Source of the DNA: Georhizobium profundi
GTDB taxonomy: Bacteria; Pseudomonadota; Alphaproteobacteria; Rhizobiales; Rhizobiaceae
NCBI RefSeq assembly: GCF_003952725.1
Contig: NZ_CP032509.1
Coordinates: 2,070,001-2,134,000 of the forward strand
DNA: 64,000 nucleotides
Reading direction: 5' to 3'
Under the pieces are notes generated by a model, which was given only the letters and a program-made list of their open reading frames with translations, was not told the DNA's origin and searched no databases. Made by a program: the position numbers and the translations under genes. How positions within the stretch are numbered: position 1 is the stretch's first letter; each line of letters starts with the position of its first letter. Shown in pieces: positions 17,177-24,867 of this stretch.

Positions 17177-17615
17177 TGCGTCGCCCCTCGCTTAGTTTCG
17201 ATAGAGACTTCACGATAATTAATATCTTATATTGGTGATCTTTTGTGGTCATGCGCTTAAATATTGAGCGGGTCAATTCGTAAAACTACTTACGGCTGCA
17301 GCAAAATATCTAGTTCATCACTTTCGCTCAGAAGACCGCGCCATGTTGGGAGAGTGAGGCGCGAGCCGACTGCTGTCTGAGCGCGTAAGCAAACCTCAGT
17401 TTTGTCCGGGATGGGCGCGCTTTTTATAAGCATGCCGAAGTCGAGCCAGCGATATGCGTCTTGGGGATACGCGGTCACGGCGTGTTCAGGCGGCGTCAGG
17501 ATATTCTATCGCGGATGCCGGCGCCGACGGGTTCGCCGAGGGCGTTAGAAGCCTGGGCGGGCCTGCAAGCCGATTTTTATAGCGTAGCGTATCGGCCCGG
17601 CAGAAATAATGCTGC
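17177..17615. other. AT-rich leader of the oxidase gene, then unassigned sequence
   Basis: The 100 bp upstream of the oxidase start are AT-rich (AATATAAGATATTAAT) and probably contain its promoter. Further out, a 62-codon minus-strand frame (17290-17478, GTG start) has no recognised family and no strong ribosome binding site. Confidence 0.4.
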
Positions 17616-17911
17616 TCAGGACATGAACGTTGTCGGCCAATCGCGACATTGCCCGGAACTCGATGACAAACAAATCAAATACCAGATCCCTGAAGCTGAG
17701 TGGAGCGATCCACGTCCACACGCGGATCGCTCCACCAAATGGACTTTATTAGGCTTTTTTCCTGCGACGGCCGGACGCGGTTTGGCGATCTGATCTGTCT
17801 CACGTTCGCGCCAGTTTATCACATCTGCGACCTGCGAGAGCATTCGCCACTTGTCTGGATCTGGGTGAATCTCGGAGGCAACTCGATCGACTTATCGAAA
17901 AGGTCGACCAT
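17616..17911 (-). pseudogene. Unidentified small gene with a probable frameshift
   Basis: ATG 17911 opens MVDLFDKSIEL and stops early. The neighbouring frame continues with protein-like sequence (EIHPDPDKWRMLSQVADVI, then a basic KPRPAVAGKKPNK) to about 17740. A shift near 17880 would join them. The start is 6 bp after the stop of the upstream gene, so they may have formed one unit. Family unknown. Confidence 0.4.
17700..17735. repeat. Perfect 12-bp inverted repeat
   Basis: GTGGAGCGATCC (17700-17711) and GGATCGCTCCAC (17724-17735) flank a 12-nt centre. A T-run follows at 17755-17760 on the plus strand. It could be a terminator or the end of a mobile element. Confidence 0.7.
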
Positions 17912-17917
17912 TATTGA

Positions 17918-18178
17918 TCACTTAAATGGTGGTGGTCGTTTCGCCCGGACCACTTCCCAGACTTTTGCGAGTTCTTCGATCGATGAAAAATGCTCCATCT
18001 TTCGACCTTCAGTGAATACCGAGGCAAGATCGAAGTTGCGGATAACGCCGAGTCGTCGCTCGCCGAGCGGGCGACCGACGGAACTTTGACGGCGCACAGC
18101 CAGTGTCGGTCCCGTCCACTCCGCCGTATCGTTGATCGCTGCGATGTCCGCCGCAGCTGCACGCGTGGGGATGGTCAT
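17918..18178 (-). CDS. Hypothetical protein, 86 residues
   Basis: Starts at ATG 18178 with a good ribosome binding site (AGAGGA, 6 nt upstream). The product is soluble: an Ala-rich helix (TRAAAADIAAINDTAEW), a basic middle and a helical end (SIEELAKVWEVVRAKR). No family recognised. It follows two tiny membrane-protein genes and a stem-loop on the same strand, and may belong to the same transcript by read-through. Confidence 0.55.
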   Translation of the reverse strand: MTIPTRAAAADIAAINDTAEWTGPTLAVRRQSSVGRPLGERRLGVIRNFDLASVFTEGRKMEHFSSIEELAKVWEVVRAKRPPPFK

Positions 18179-18206
18179 ATAAATCCTCTGACCGAGAAAT
18201 TTGGAA

Positions 18207-18225
18207 AGGCGGCAGACTGCCGCCT
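18207..18225 (-). terminator. Stem-loop between the tiny membrane genes and the 86-residue gene
   Basis: AGGCGGCA and TGCCGCCT form a perfect 8-bp stem with a 3-nt loop, followed by a short T-run when read leftwards. Likely a terminator or attenuator 13 nt after the stop of the 32-codon frame. Confidence 0.55.
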
Positions 18226-18237
18226 TCACGTTGATCG

Positions 18238-18336
18238 TTAGAGCGACGGCATGATGAGCAGCGCGGCAGTTGAGATGATCGCAGCCATCAGAACAAGGAC
18301 GCACGCCAGTTTCACGTCCTGCGTCCGCCCGCTCAC
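18238..18336 (-). CDS. Very small single-helix membrane protein, 32 residues
   Basis: GTG start at 18336, overlapping the TGA of the upstream 48-residue frame as GTGA, which implies translational coupling. A short polar start (SGRTQDVKLA) is followed by one hydrophobic helix (CVLVLMAAIISTAALLIM) and the C-terminus PSL. No family recognised. The overlap with another one-helix protein argues that it is real. Confidence 0.4.
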   Translation of the reverse strand: MSGRTQDVKLACVLVLMAAIISTAALLIMPSL

Positions 18337-18479
18337 TGCGTCTGCGTTTCAGCCGGGATCGGGGCGATCGCGTCCATAGGGGCGGTTACATACCAAAGAT
18401 ATCCGAAGGCTACTGCAGCAAGGATAAGAATGCCGCCCATGATGTTTCGCTGATTTTCCGGCGTTTGAACTTGGGTCAT
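18333..18479 (-). CDS. Small single-helix membrane protein, 48 residues
   Basis: ATG 18479 is preceded by AAAGGCGA. It has a polar N-terminus (TQVQTPENQRN), one helix (IMGGILILAAVAFGYLWYV) and a short Pro-rich tail read as periplasmic (APMDAIAPIPAETQTQ). The arrangement resembles small accessory subunits of membrane complexes, but I cannot name one. It is first of a left-reading set of small genes upstream of the multicopper oxidase region. Confidence 0.45.
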   Translation of the reverse strand: MTQVQTPENQRNIMGGILILAAVAFGYLWYVTAPMDAIAPIPAETQTQ

Positions 18480-18639
18480 TGGATGTCGCCTTTGATAATG
18501 GAAGTTGTGCCGCTCGCTTTCACGACGGTTTAGACTTCACTGTTCTAGGCTAGGTGGCGGCGCGATGATGTTGTGCGGCTGACCGGTCAACGCTTTTGCC
18601 GAGGTATTTGCCAGTCGGCTGGAGTCCTAACACACTATC

Positions 18640-18868
18640 GCTATCGGGAGAGATCAATTCGTTCGGCTGCGGATTGCAGCGATGCGTCCAGCCGCTGTCG
18701 ACCTTCTTGACCTTCAGCATAAATTGCGGCGACGATGCTCCATCGGGCCAAACTACTCGCGCCCTCGGTCGCTCCGGTGCGGACGATGGGCGTCGGCTAG
18801 TCGGGGAAGCTGCCGGGCAGGGGCGGAAGATTACTCGTCTGGTCGCGCATGGTGCGAGCAAGCTCAAT
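18640..18868 (-). pseudogene. Decayed SRAP/YedK-family (SOS response-associated) gene remnant
   Basis: Reading leftwards, one frame gives RTMRDQTSNLPPLPGSFPD, close to the usual 'NLPPLPG-FPDYPAP' segment of SRAP proteins. Another gives SSPQFMLKVKKVDSGWTHRCN, close to the following part of the family. Stops and frameshifts separate them, and the N-terminal catalytic Cys region is absent. From 18480 to 18640 nothing recognisable is seen. Confidence 0.55.
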
Positions 18869-19057
18869 GATTGCCGCCTAGCCCTATGCCATTGAGTCGA
18901 GGTTGCACATGGCGGCGAGGACGCCTAAATTTCATATCAACAGCCAGTAGCAGCCGGCGGACAGTCATTACGAACAGAGTGAACGCGAGCAAGATGGCTT
19001 TCTTGGACCACACGCCGCCGATGTCGTTGGTGGCAACATACTCCAGATTCGCAAAGG
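18864..19057 (-). other. Open minus-strand frame with one hydrophobic segment, unassigned
   Basis: The frame reads DDITFANLEYVATNDIGG, then a membrane-like stretch (KKAILLAFTLFVMTVRRLLL) and a basic end. It has no start codon of its own and lies between two gene remnants, so it is probably the 3' end of a lost gene. Confidence 0.3.
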
Positions 19058-19302
19058 TTATGTCGTCAGCGTCCTCGCCCTCGCAAGCGGCTGCACACCA
19101 TGCTTCCAATGCGGATGACTTGCCAGCAGGTTCGCATGTAAGTGTTCGACGATCTCGGGTCGCCGGCAGGCCACGGCTGGCGCCGGCCCGTCCGCCAAGC
19201 GGTAGTTGATGAGCAAGCACGTCTGGGACAGGACGAATTGAGCAACGAACAAAGCCGGATGATTTTCCAGATGGGGCGAGTGCCTGCCAAGGTGGCCAGA
19301 CG
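19058..19302 (-). pseudogene. 3' fragment of a second nickel MFS exporter gene
   Basis: The frame (TPSGHLGRHSPHLENHPALF, then EIVEHLHANLLASHPHWKHG) closely matches the C-terminal part of the intact exporter at 8123-9445, including the His-rich tail. The middle is shortened and degenerate, and the N-terminal ten helices are missing. It joins directly to the anchor-gene fragment, which faces the other way. Confidence 0.75.
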
Positions 19303-19303
19303 G

Positions 19304-19468
19304 CGTGATCAACTACGAAAAAGACGGAAGCGTTGCTGCCGATGACGGTAAGCTCCACGCGGCCTTCACCGTCCAGCAGGGCTGGTTCTAGCACAGTCGT
19401 GGAGATGCTCCATGTCACTGACCTTGCTCATCAGCGGGACCTGTTCGACAATCGAACGGCTGGTTTAA
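19304..19468 (+). pseudogene. 3' fragment of a second transmembrane anchor gene
   Basis: NYEKDGSVAADDGKLHAAF corresponds to the YEKGRSVAADDGQLQAAF segment of the intact anchor gene. An in-frame TAG and a frameshift follow before the matching end (..ERLV/GWF, TAA 19466-19468). Only the last about 55 codons are represented. Confidence 0.75.
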
Positions 19469-19970
19469 CCATAGGCGGTGTGGCAGGGTCGGCTGCAGCG
19501 TTGATGTTGACGGTGTAGAACAGAACGGCAGGTTTACGGCCGCCACGTGAGCATCTGGGACGGCGACAATGAGGTCGCTTCTTTCCGTTCTTGGTCTGCA
19601 AGAAGGATCGAGTTGGCCGCAGATTCGACGGTTCTCATTCCCGCTTGACGGAGACGCGGTGATCGGCGGCGAAAGCGCACCTCCGAGGACAATCGGCGGC
19701 TAATGGCGGGCCATGCGAGATAGCGATGAGAACTATGTCTACTCCATAGCCCTCTATCCCTCTCCTAAATAGCGACGTCTGCTTTCCACCCCATTTTTGG
19801 TCATTCAAGACTAGCTGGGGAATCTTCGAATGCAGCCATTCGCTTAGGAGGTGACAACAACGAATCCAAAGACCGGCGACGAGCACCTACCAACTACCCA
19901 CTGACGATCCTATTCCATGCGCTTGGGGGCGTCATAAATAATAGTCTTCCCTCCACGGATCGCTCCCCCG
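19469..19970. other. Non-coding/degenerate stretch after the duplicated remnants
   Basis: Apart from the repeat copy at 19655-19765 I see no gene. The minus-strand frame 19635-19886 has no family resemblance and runs through the repeat. Confidence 0.45.
19655..19765. repeat. Diverged repeat, copy 2 (partner at 13090-13200)
   Basis: Same order of shared words as copy 1 (GCGGTGATCGGCGGC, ATGGCGGGCC, GAGAACTA, CATAGCCCTCT). It lies at the same side of the anchor-gene remnant as copy 1 lies of the intact anchor gene. Confidence 0.6.
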
Positions 19971-21731
19971 TCAGTCACCGCCCTTGTCGTCGCCCCGGCT
20001 GTGATCCAAGACGACAAGATCGGGTAGCCGGTGCTCAAAGACATCGAATGGATGCATGCCGTCCGCAACAAACGCATCAATCATCGCCTCGCGCTCAGGA
20101 TCGCTGCGCCAGTGGCCCTGCGGAAATTCGAGCAGCGGGCTCACCGTGACGGCCTCATAGGCGACGCTCAGCGAACCGAGCTGAAACTCGATCATCTTGG
20201 TAACCAGCGCCTCATCGGCATGTTCGGCATAGGTCCGCAGCACATGCTGGATCAGAGCTAGGTCGCCATCGGAACGCCGTAGTAGCCGCTCGAGCGTGCG
20301 AAAATTGATCACCCTGGTGCTCTCGGCACCGAAGAACATGCCGGCATTGTCGGAGGTGATGATCAGATGCTCGATTCCGACGACAACGCCCTTGAAGTGC
20401 GGATGGCCTTCCTTCGGCAGCATCCGCGAGAGAAAACGCATGCCGTCCTCGGTTTGGATGAAGCGCTTCAGCACCTCCACCTGCCGGAAGGCCTTGGACA
20501 CGCTGTCCTTGTTGAGCACCTTGAGCTGATCCTTCGCCCAGCGCGGCGGCACCGGGCATTTCAGCTCGCACACGAACATCATATAGCCGAGCGTCGGCTC
20601 GACCGAGATTACAAGGAGGTCGATATCCGGCAACGACGCGTCGAATTCGCGCAGCGACACTTCGCTGTGGCAGATGAAGCCCTCCGCCTCCCACGCCGAC
20701 TTGACGCGTCGGACGAACGCGCTGCCGATCTCGTTGCTGACTTGCTCGAGGAAGGCGTTCGGGCGCCGCTGGGCGATGACGCGCAGCACGTTCACCAGCC
20801 CCTCCGCGATCGCGAAATGATGCGGCCGCATGACGATCCTGCCATCCGGCTCCCCCTCCCGCATCAGCGAGAAATAGCTCGCATCGACCCGTCCTGCCGT
20901 CGCGTCGCGGTCGTACACCATGTCCTTCAGGATCTTTCGCGCGGTATCAGGGCCGATGCCCAGATCCTCCTCGATCCCGTGGAGCAGATCTGTTTCCGGC
21001 ATGTAGACGGCGCCGACTGCGTCCTGCGCGCGCGCAAAATAGCGGTGGTATAGCGCCTTCATCAGCAGCATTCGGTAGACGCTCAGGAACTGCTCGTAGG
21101 TGTATCCACCCAGATCGATCTGGCTGTCGGGCGATATCAGGGAAAAATAGGCAGCGAGCTTGAGATCAGCCTCTTCGCGCATCAGCGGCTCGGCCGTTTC
21201 CAGATTGGACGTGACTACGCCCTCCGGCTCATCCTTGAGCAGGCGCAGGATCTCTTCCGAGTGGTTGAAGTCGCGGAAATAATGCTTCGACCCGAGCAAC
21301 TGATCATTGTGTACCGTGAAAAACTGCCGCGGGATCGATTTGTCCGCGAACCGAATCTCGACCCGTCCGTCCTGAAACGACCAACTCATCGCGCCGGCAA
21401 CATTGTACGAGTAATACAGGTACTCGCGGATCATGTAGAAATGCGACGCGAAGACGAGGTCCTCCATCATCTGCCTCTGGTCGGTCTCGCGTTCGATATC
21501 CGACGCGGCACCGTCCTCGCCCGAAACGAAGCGGTCCGCGAGTATCGAATAGCCGCGATCAATGTAGCCCACCTCATCGATACCCTTCTTGAAGGCGCCG
21601 ATCTCGTGAAGCTCCGACGCGAGTCGGAGCGCGCTGGTGCCCGACCAGCCTCGCGTTGGAAGCGCGTCAAGCGCCGCATCCAGCTGGCGCTCGAAATCCT
21701 GCACCTGCTTTTTCAGTTCCCGGTCCATCAT
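19971..21731 (-). CDS. Large protein with a PD-(D/E)XK-like nuclease core, helicase partner
   Basis: 586 residues, no family I can name. Residues 1-110 look helical and charged. At about 350-395 there is a pattern typical of PD-(D/E)XK nucleases: Glu357 in a strand (CHSEVSL), then LPDIDLLVIS (Asp369, Asp371), then a strand FVCELKC (Glu389-x-Lys391). A helix with Lys/Gln (AKDQLKVLNK) follows. The rest is mixed alpha/beta. It is the last of three left-reading genes after an SF2 helicase and an 80-residue protein, so it probably works with the helicase on nucleic acid. The start could be Met1 or Met2. Nuclease activity is inferred from motifs only. Confidence 0.65.
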   Translation of the reverse strand: MMDRELKKQVQDFERQLDAALDALPTRGWSGTSALRLASELHEIGAFKKGIDEVGYIDRGYSILADRFVSGEDGAASDIERETDQRQMMEDLVFASHFYMIREYLYYSYNVAGAMSWSFQDGRVEIRFADKSIPRQFFTVHNDQLLGSKHYFRDFNHSEEILRLLKDEPEGVVTSNLETAEPLMREEADLKLAAYFSLISPDSQIDLGGYTYEQFLSVYRMLLMKALYHRYFARAQDAVGAVYMPETDLLHGIEEDLGIGPDTARKILKDMVYDRDATAGRVDASYFSLMREGEPDGRIVMRPHHFAIAEGLVNVLRVIAQRRPNAFLEQVSNEIGSAFVRRVKSAWEAEGFICHSEVSLREFDASLPDIDLLVISVEPTLGYMMFVCELKCPVPPRWAKDQLKVLNKDSVSKAFRQVEVLKRFIQTEDGMRFLSRMLPKEGHPHFKGVVVGIEHLIITSDNAGMFFGAESTRVINFRTLERLLRRSDGDLALIQHVLRTYAEHADEALVTKMIEFQLGSLSVAYEAVTVSPLLEFPQGHWRSDPEREAMIDAFVADGMHPFDVFEHRLPDLVVLDHSRGDDKGGD

Positions 21732-21794
21732 CGCCCAGCTTCGTGTTGGTCGCGCGCTAGGTTTACATGCACGCAGTCATGAAGGTCCCGCACT

Positions 21795-22037
21795 TCAGGT
21801 TCCGGGCGGTGACATGCCGAGCCCTTCGTAGATGCCCTTTAACTTGGCCCAAGCCGCATCGAGCATGGGCTTTGCGGCGTCACGGCTATAGCTGTAGTCA
21901 TCGTTGGTCGCGTTTGTGCGAACAACGAGACACCACTCGCCCTTCGCAATGACGTGTGAGCTATTCCTCCGGCATTTGCGCTGGCGCTGTGCCTGCTCAA
22001 TCTTCACGTCGATCAGAATGTCCCTGACTTTAGCCAT
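21795..22037 (-). CDS. Small basic protein with possible Cys/His metal site, between helicase and nuclease-like genes
   Basis: 80 residues; its ATG overlaps the end of the helicase gene by 8 bp, so expression is coupled. It begins with a beta-like segment (VRDILIDVKIEQAQRQRKC), then CRRNSSHVIAKGEWCLVV (Cys, His and Cys spaced like a small zinc-binding knuckle) and a helical C-terminus (AAKPMLDAAWAKLKGIYEGL). I do not recognise a family. The conserved-looking position argues for a functional part of the three-gene unit. Confidence 0.6.
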   Translation of the reverse strand: MAKVRDILIDVKIEQAQRQRKCRRNSSHVIAKGEWCLVVRTNATNDDYSYSRDAAKPMLDAAWAKLKGIYEGLGMSPPGT

Positions 22038-24084
22038 CCTTCTTCCCCTTCAGGGCGTCGCGCACACTGTCTCCCAGCATGTCGAGCGCAGCCAGTGCGT
22101 CCTCGTTGTCGCCTGCGTCAGGCGCCTTACGGCTCCCAGATTTGATGCCGAGATGTTCGTTGATCGCCTTGTTCAGCAGCGACGTAACGGCAGCCCGGTT
22201 ATCACGCCCTGCGACGGTCTTATCGCGCTGGCCGACTTCTCGGCCGGCGGGCGAGAGTTTCAGATCCTTGAGAATGCGGGCGACGACGGAGCCCGTGCGT
22301 TCGGAGAGCCGCTTGCGCGCGCCAACCCGCCGCGCCTGCGGCTGCACCGGAAGGTCGCCCGCACTGCTGACTTGGGACAGCTCTTCCTGCTTTCGGCGCA
22401 GCGTCTCCCTGAGCTTGTCCTTCGCGATGACGTCGCGCAGGCGCAGGCCCGCGCCGATCTCATGTTCCAGCATCTCTTCCAGAACGCGATCATCTTCTGG
22501 ATCAAGGAACGACCGATTGATGAACGAGCCGACGATCTCGTTATCGACCAGCATCCCGATGTCGAAGCGACGAGGCTCTCCCGATCCGTCGCCATCGCCA
22601 TTCTCGTCACCGGCCTCCAGCCACTTCTTGACCATCGCCTGGTCATCGAAATCGAGTTCGCGGAAATCGTCCCAATGGGCGTCGGTGTTCAAGCCCACAT
22701 GGGAGACCACGAAGGCGTGGTTGTCCGGGTGGTCGGGCTTCGTCTCATGGACGACGCGCATCACGCGCCCAACGAACTGGATGTAGGGCGACAAGCTTGC
22801 GAACGGCCGGAAGATGGCCGCCACGCTCAGGGGCGGATGATCAAAGCCTTCGCCGAGCATCTGCACCTGCACGATGCAATCGAGCTTGCCGCTGCGCAGA
22901 TCGGCAAGAACCGCGTCCTGCTTGTCTCGATCCATCTCACCGTAGATTTCGGCCGCCTTCAGGCCCCGCTCTTCATACAGCCCGCGCACCTGGCGGGCAT
23001 GGTCGACTGAACAGGCGACGGCGATGATCTGGTGGCGGAAACCGCTGCGCTCACGCAGCTCCTGGAGGTATTTGATGCTGGCGTCGACGATGTGGCGATT
23101 GCAGTCCGGCGCCAACGCGACACCACGTCGAAACCATGCATGTTCCCGCAAGGCCATCACCTCCTCCAAGGTGTGCCGTTTCGTATCGTCGCGGTAGGTG
23201 AAGGACAGCTCTGAAGGCGCGACGTTCCGGGAGTGGATTTGCTTGATGTACCCCTTCACCATCGCCCGGGTGAAGGGGTAGCGATAGATCACTTTGCCGA
23301 CCGGCCGCGTTCCGTCACCCCGGAACGGCGTCGCCGTCAAGCTGACGACCTTGGCGTTCGGAAAACGATCGAAGACCTTCGCCCAGCTCGGGGCCACGTT
23401 GTGGTGGCCCTCGTCGATCATGATCATGTCGAAATAGTTCGGTGGAAACTGCGGGAGCCAGCGATCGGCCGCGCTGGCCAATTGGTGGATGTTGGTCACG
23501 ACGAATTGGCTCGCGTTGCAGTCGTGGAGATTGGCGTCGACGCCATCCAAGACAGCCCGGAATGGACCCGCCGAAAAATCGTGGAGCGCCCCCGTTCTCC
23601 GCCAGAAATTCTTCGGGTTGCTGATGTCGAGCGACTCCGCGACGCCCGACCGGATCGTCAAATTCGGTGTGATGACGAGCGCGCGGCCTTTGGCGACGCC
23701 GAAGGGCAATGTCGCAATGACGCCGGTCTTTCCGCACCCGACAGGAATCTGCAGGATCACCGGCTCGTTCGAGGCTTCGAAGTGGGTCCGTACTGCCCGG
23801 TGGGCGCCCTGCTGCGGCTCGCGGATCTTGGGGTTCGCCTCAATGTCCGCGGTGAGGGTCTGAAACATGTGGTTTGGCTCGTCGGCGGCCTGTTCAGCTC
23901 GCCGATACTCGAGCCGGAAGGGTTCAAGATCGGGTCGCCGATAGAAGCGATAGCCGCTTCCCGGACGACGCACCGGCTTGAGCTTGTCGGAGGCATCCCA
24001 CCGTCGAAGCGTGTCCTTCGAGACGCCGACATACTCGGCGGCCTCGGCAAGGGTTAGGAAATCAGGGGCATCATTCTGTGACAT
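22030..24084 (-). CDS. SF2 DEAD/DEAH-type helicase with N-terminal MerR/excisionase HTH
   Basis: 684 residues. Residues 8-52 form an excisionase/MerR-like winged HTH (FLTLAEAAEYVGVSKDTLRR, then GYRFYRRPDL). The helicase core follows: Walker A IPVGCGKT (113-120), motif II DEGH (224-227), motif III LTATP (249-253), and a second RecA domain with GEGFDHP and motif VI QFVGRVMR. The core is of the type III restriction/RecG-like 'ResIII' kind. The C-terminal 170 residues are charged and helical. A DNA-binding domain fused to a translocase, followed by a nuclease-like gene, fits a DNA-targeting defence complex. The substrate is unknown. Confidence 0.85.
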   Translation of the reverse strand: MSQNDAPDFLTLAEAAEYVGVSKDTLRRWDASDKLKPVRRPGSGYRFYRRPDLEPFRLEYRRAEQAADEPNHMFQTLTADIEANPKIREPQQGAHRAVRTHFEASNEPVILQIPVGCGKTGVIATLPFGVAKGRALVITPNLTIRSGVAESLDISNPKNFWRRTGALHDFSAGPFRAVLDGVDANLHDCNASQFVVTNIHQLASAADRWLPQFPPNYFDMIMIDEGHHNVAPSWAKVFDRFPNAKVVSLTATPFRGDGTRPVGKVIYRYPFTRAMVKGYIKQIHSRNVAPSELSFTYRDDTKRHTLEEVMALREHAWFRRGVALAPDCNRHIVDASIKYLQELRERSGFRHQIIAVACSVDHARQVRGLYEERGLKAAEIYGEMDRDKQDAVLADLRSGKLDCIVQVQMLGEGFDHPPLSVAAIFRPFASLSPYIQFVGRVMRVVHETKPDHPDNHAFVVSHVGLNTDAHWDDFRELDFDDQAMVKKWLEAGDENGDGDGSGEPRRFDIGMLVDNEIVGSFINRSFLDPEDDRVLEEMLEHEIGAGLRLRDVIAKDKLRETLRRKQEELSQVSSAGDLPVQPQARRVGARKRLSERTGSVVARILKDLKLSPAGREVGQRDKTVAGRDNRAAVTSLLNKAINEHLGIKSGSRKAPDAGDNEDALAALDMLGDSVRDALKGKKDG

Positions 24085-24094
24085 GCTGCAACCT

Positions 24095-24110
24095 TATGCA
24101 AAACTATGCA
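24095..24110. promoter_or_regulatory. Helically phased TATGCA direct repeats upstream of the helicase gene
   Basis: TATGCA occurs at 24095-24100 and 24105-24110, 10 bp apart, starting 11 bp before the helicase start codon. One-turn spacing is what MerR/excisionase-type HTH domains favour, so the helicase's own N-terminal domain may bind here. Confidence 0.4.
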
Positions 24111-24195
24111 TTCAGTCAAGCTTTTGGGCAACGCTTCTCGCGCACTTGGGAGCTTCGGATGCCAATAATGACGCTGCCATAAATCTCTTGCGCTC

Positions 24196-24211
24196 ATACA
24201 ATATTTTGTAT
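24196..24211. promoter_or_regulatory. Perfect AT-rich palindrome in the divergent promoter region
   Basis: ATACAA-TATT-TTGTAT is a perfect 6-bp inverted repeat centred in the 188-bp gap between the helicase and phosphoribosyltransferase genes. It is a plausible operator for one of the HTH proteins encoded nearby. Confidence 0.5.
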
Positions 24212-24272
24212 AAATCTATCGTGGCCCCGCAGGCGGCGTTCCGGGGGGAGCCTGCAAGGAACACTTTTCGTC

Positions 24273-24863
24273 ATGCAGGTTCAGGTTCGAAAGCTCGAAG
24301 GCAGTTGGGATCTCGGTTACGCGCTCCACAAGCATACGCTGTCGAGCGTCTACCTAGGCGACGACGAATACGGCCACCCTCGATTTGACACGACGCGCTC
24401 AGAGCCCGGCGAGGCGCTATTCCAAATTAAATATCGAGCCGATTGGAATCAGGTGCAGCCACTCGCAGCGCAAGTGCAGCAATCCTTGCTGCCGTTGTTC
24501 GGCAAGATCGGCCTGATTATCCCGATGCCCGCCTCAACGGTGCGTGCGCGCCAGCCAGTCAATGAGATCGCCAACGAACTCGGCAAACTGACGAAAACGC
24601 CAGTGTTCGACGACATCATCGTCAAGGCGCCCGCGCCCGAAGGCAGCTCGCAGCTCAAGAACCTGCACGGCCGCGAGGCGAAGGACGCCGCATTGGAGGG
24701 ACGGTTCAGCATCAACCCGTCCATCACCAATGAAGGGTGCTGGAACGCGCTTGTCCTTGACGATCTCTTTGACACGGGCGCCACGATGGACGCCGTCTGC
24801 AAAACGCTGCGCACGTACAAGAAGATCAACCACGTCTACGCCGCTTCGATCACATGGAAGTAA
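24273..24863 (+). CDS. ComF-like phosphoribosyltransferase-fold protein
   Basis: 196 residues. The N-terminal part is a beta-rich extension, and the core from about residue 45 is a type I PRTase fold. The PRPP-binding loop is clear, ALVLDDLFDTGATM at about 159-172, and IPMPAS at 83-88 matches the ComF-like beta strand. Unlike true ComF it lacks an N-terminal zinc finger. It probably binds or transfers a phosphoribosyl group or acts in nucleotide metabolism. It is followed 4 bp later by a SLOG-HTH gene and is divergent from the helicase unit, suggesting a nucleotide-handling arm of the same module. Confidence 0.75.
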   Translation: MQVQVRKLEGSWDLGYALHKHTLSSVYLGDDEYGHPRFDTTRSEPGEALFQIKYRADWNQVQPLAAQVQQSLLPLFGKIGLIIPMPASTVRARQPVNEIANELGKLTKTPVFDDIIVKAPAPEGSSQLKNLHGREAKDAALEGRFSINPSITNEGCWNALVLDDLFDTGATMDAVCKTLRTYKKINHVYAASITWK

Positions 24864-24867
24864 TGCC

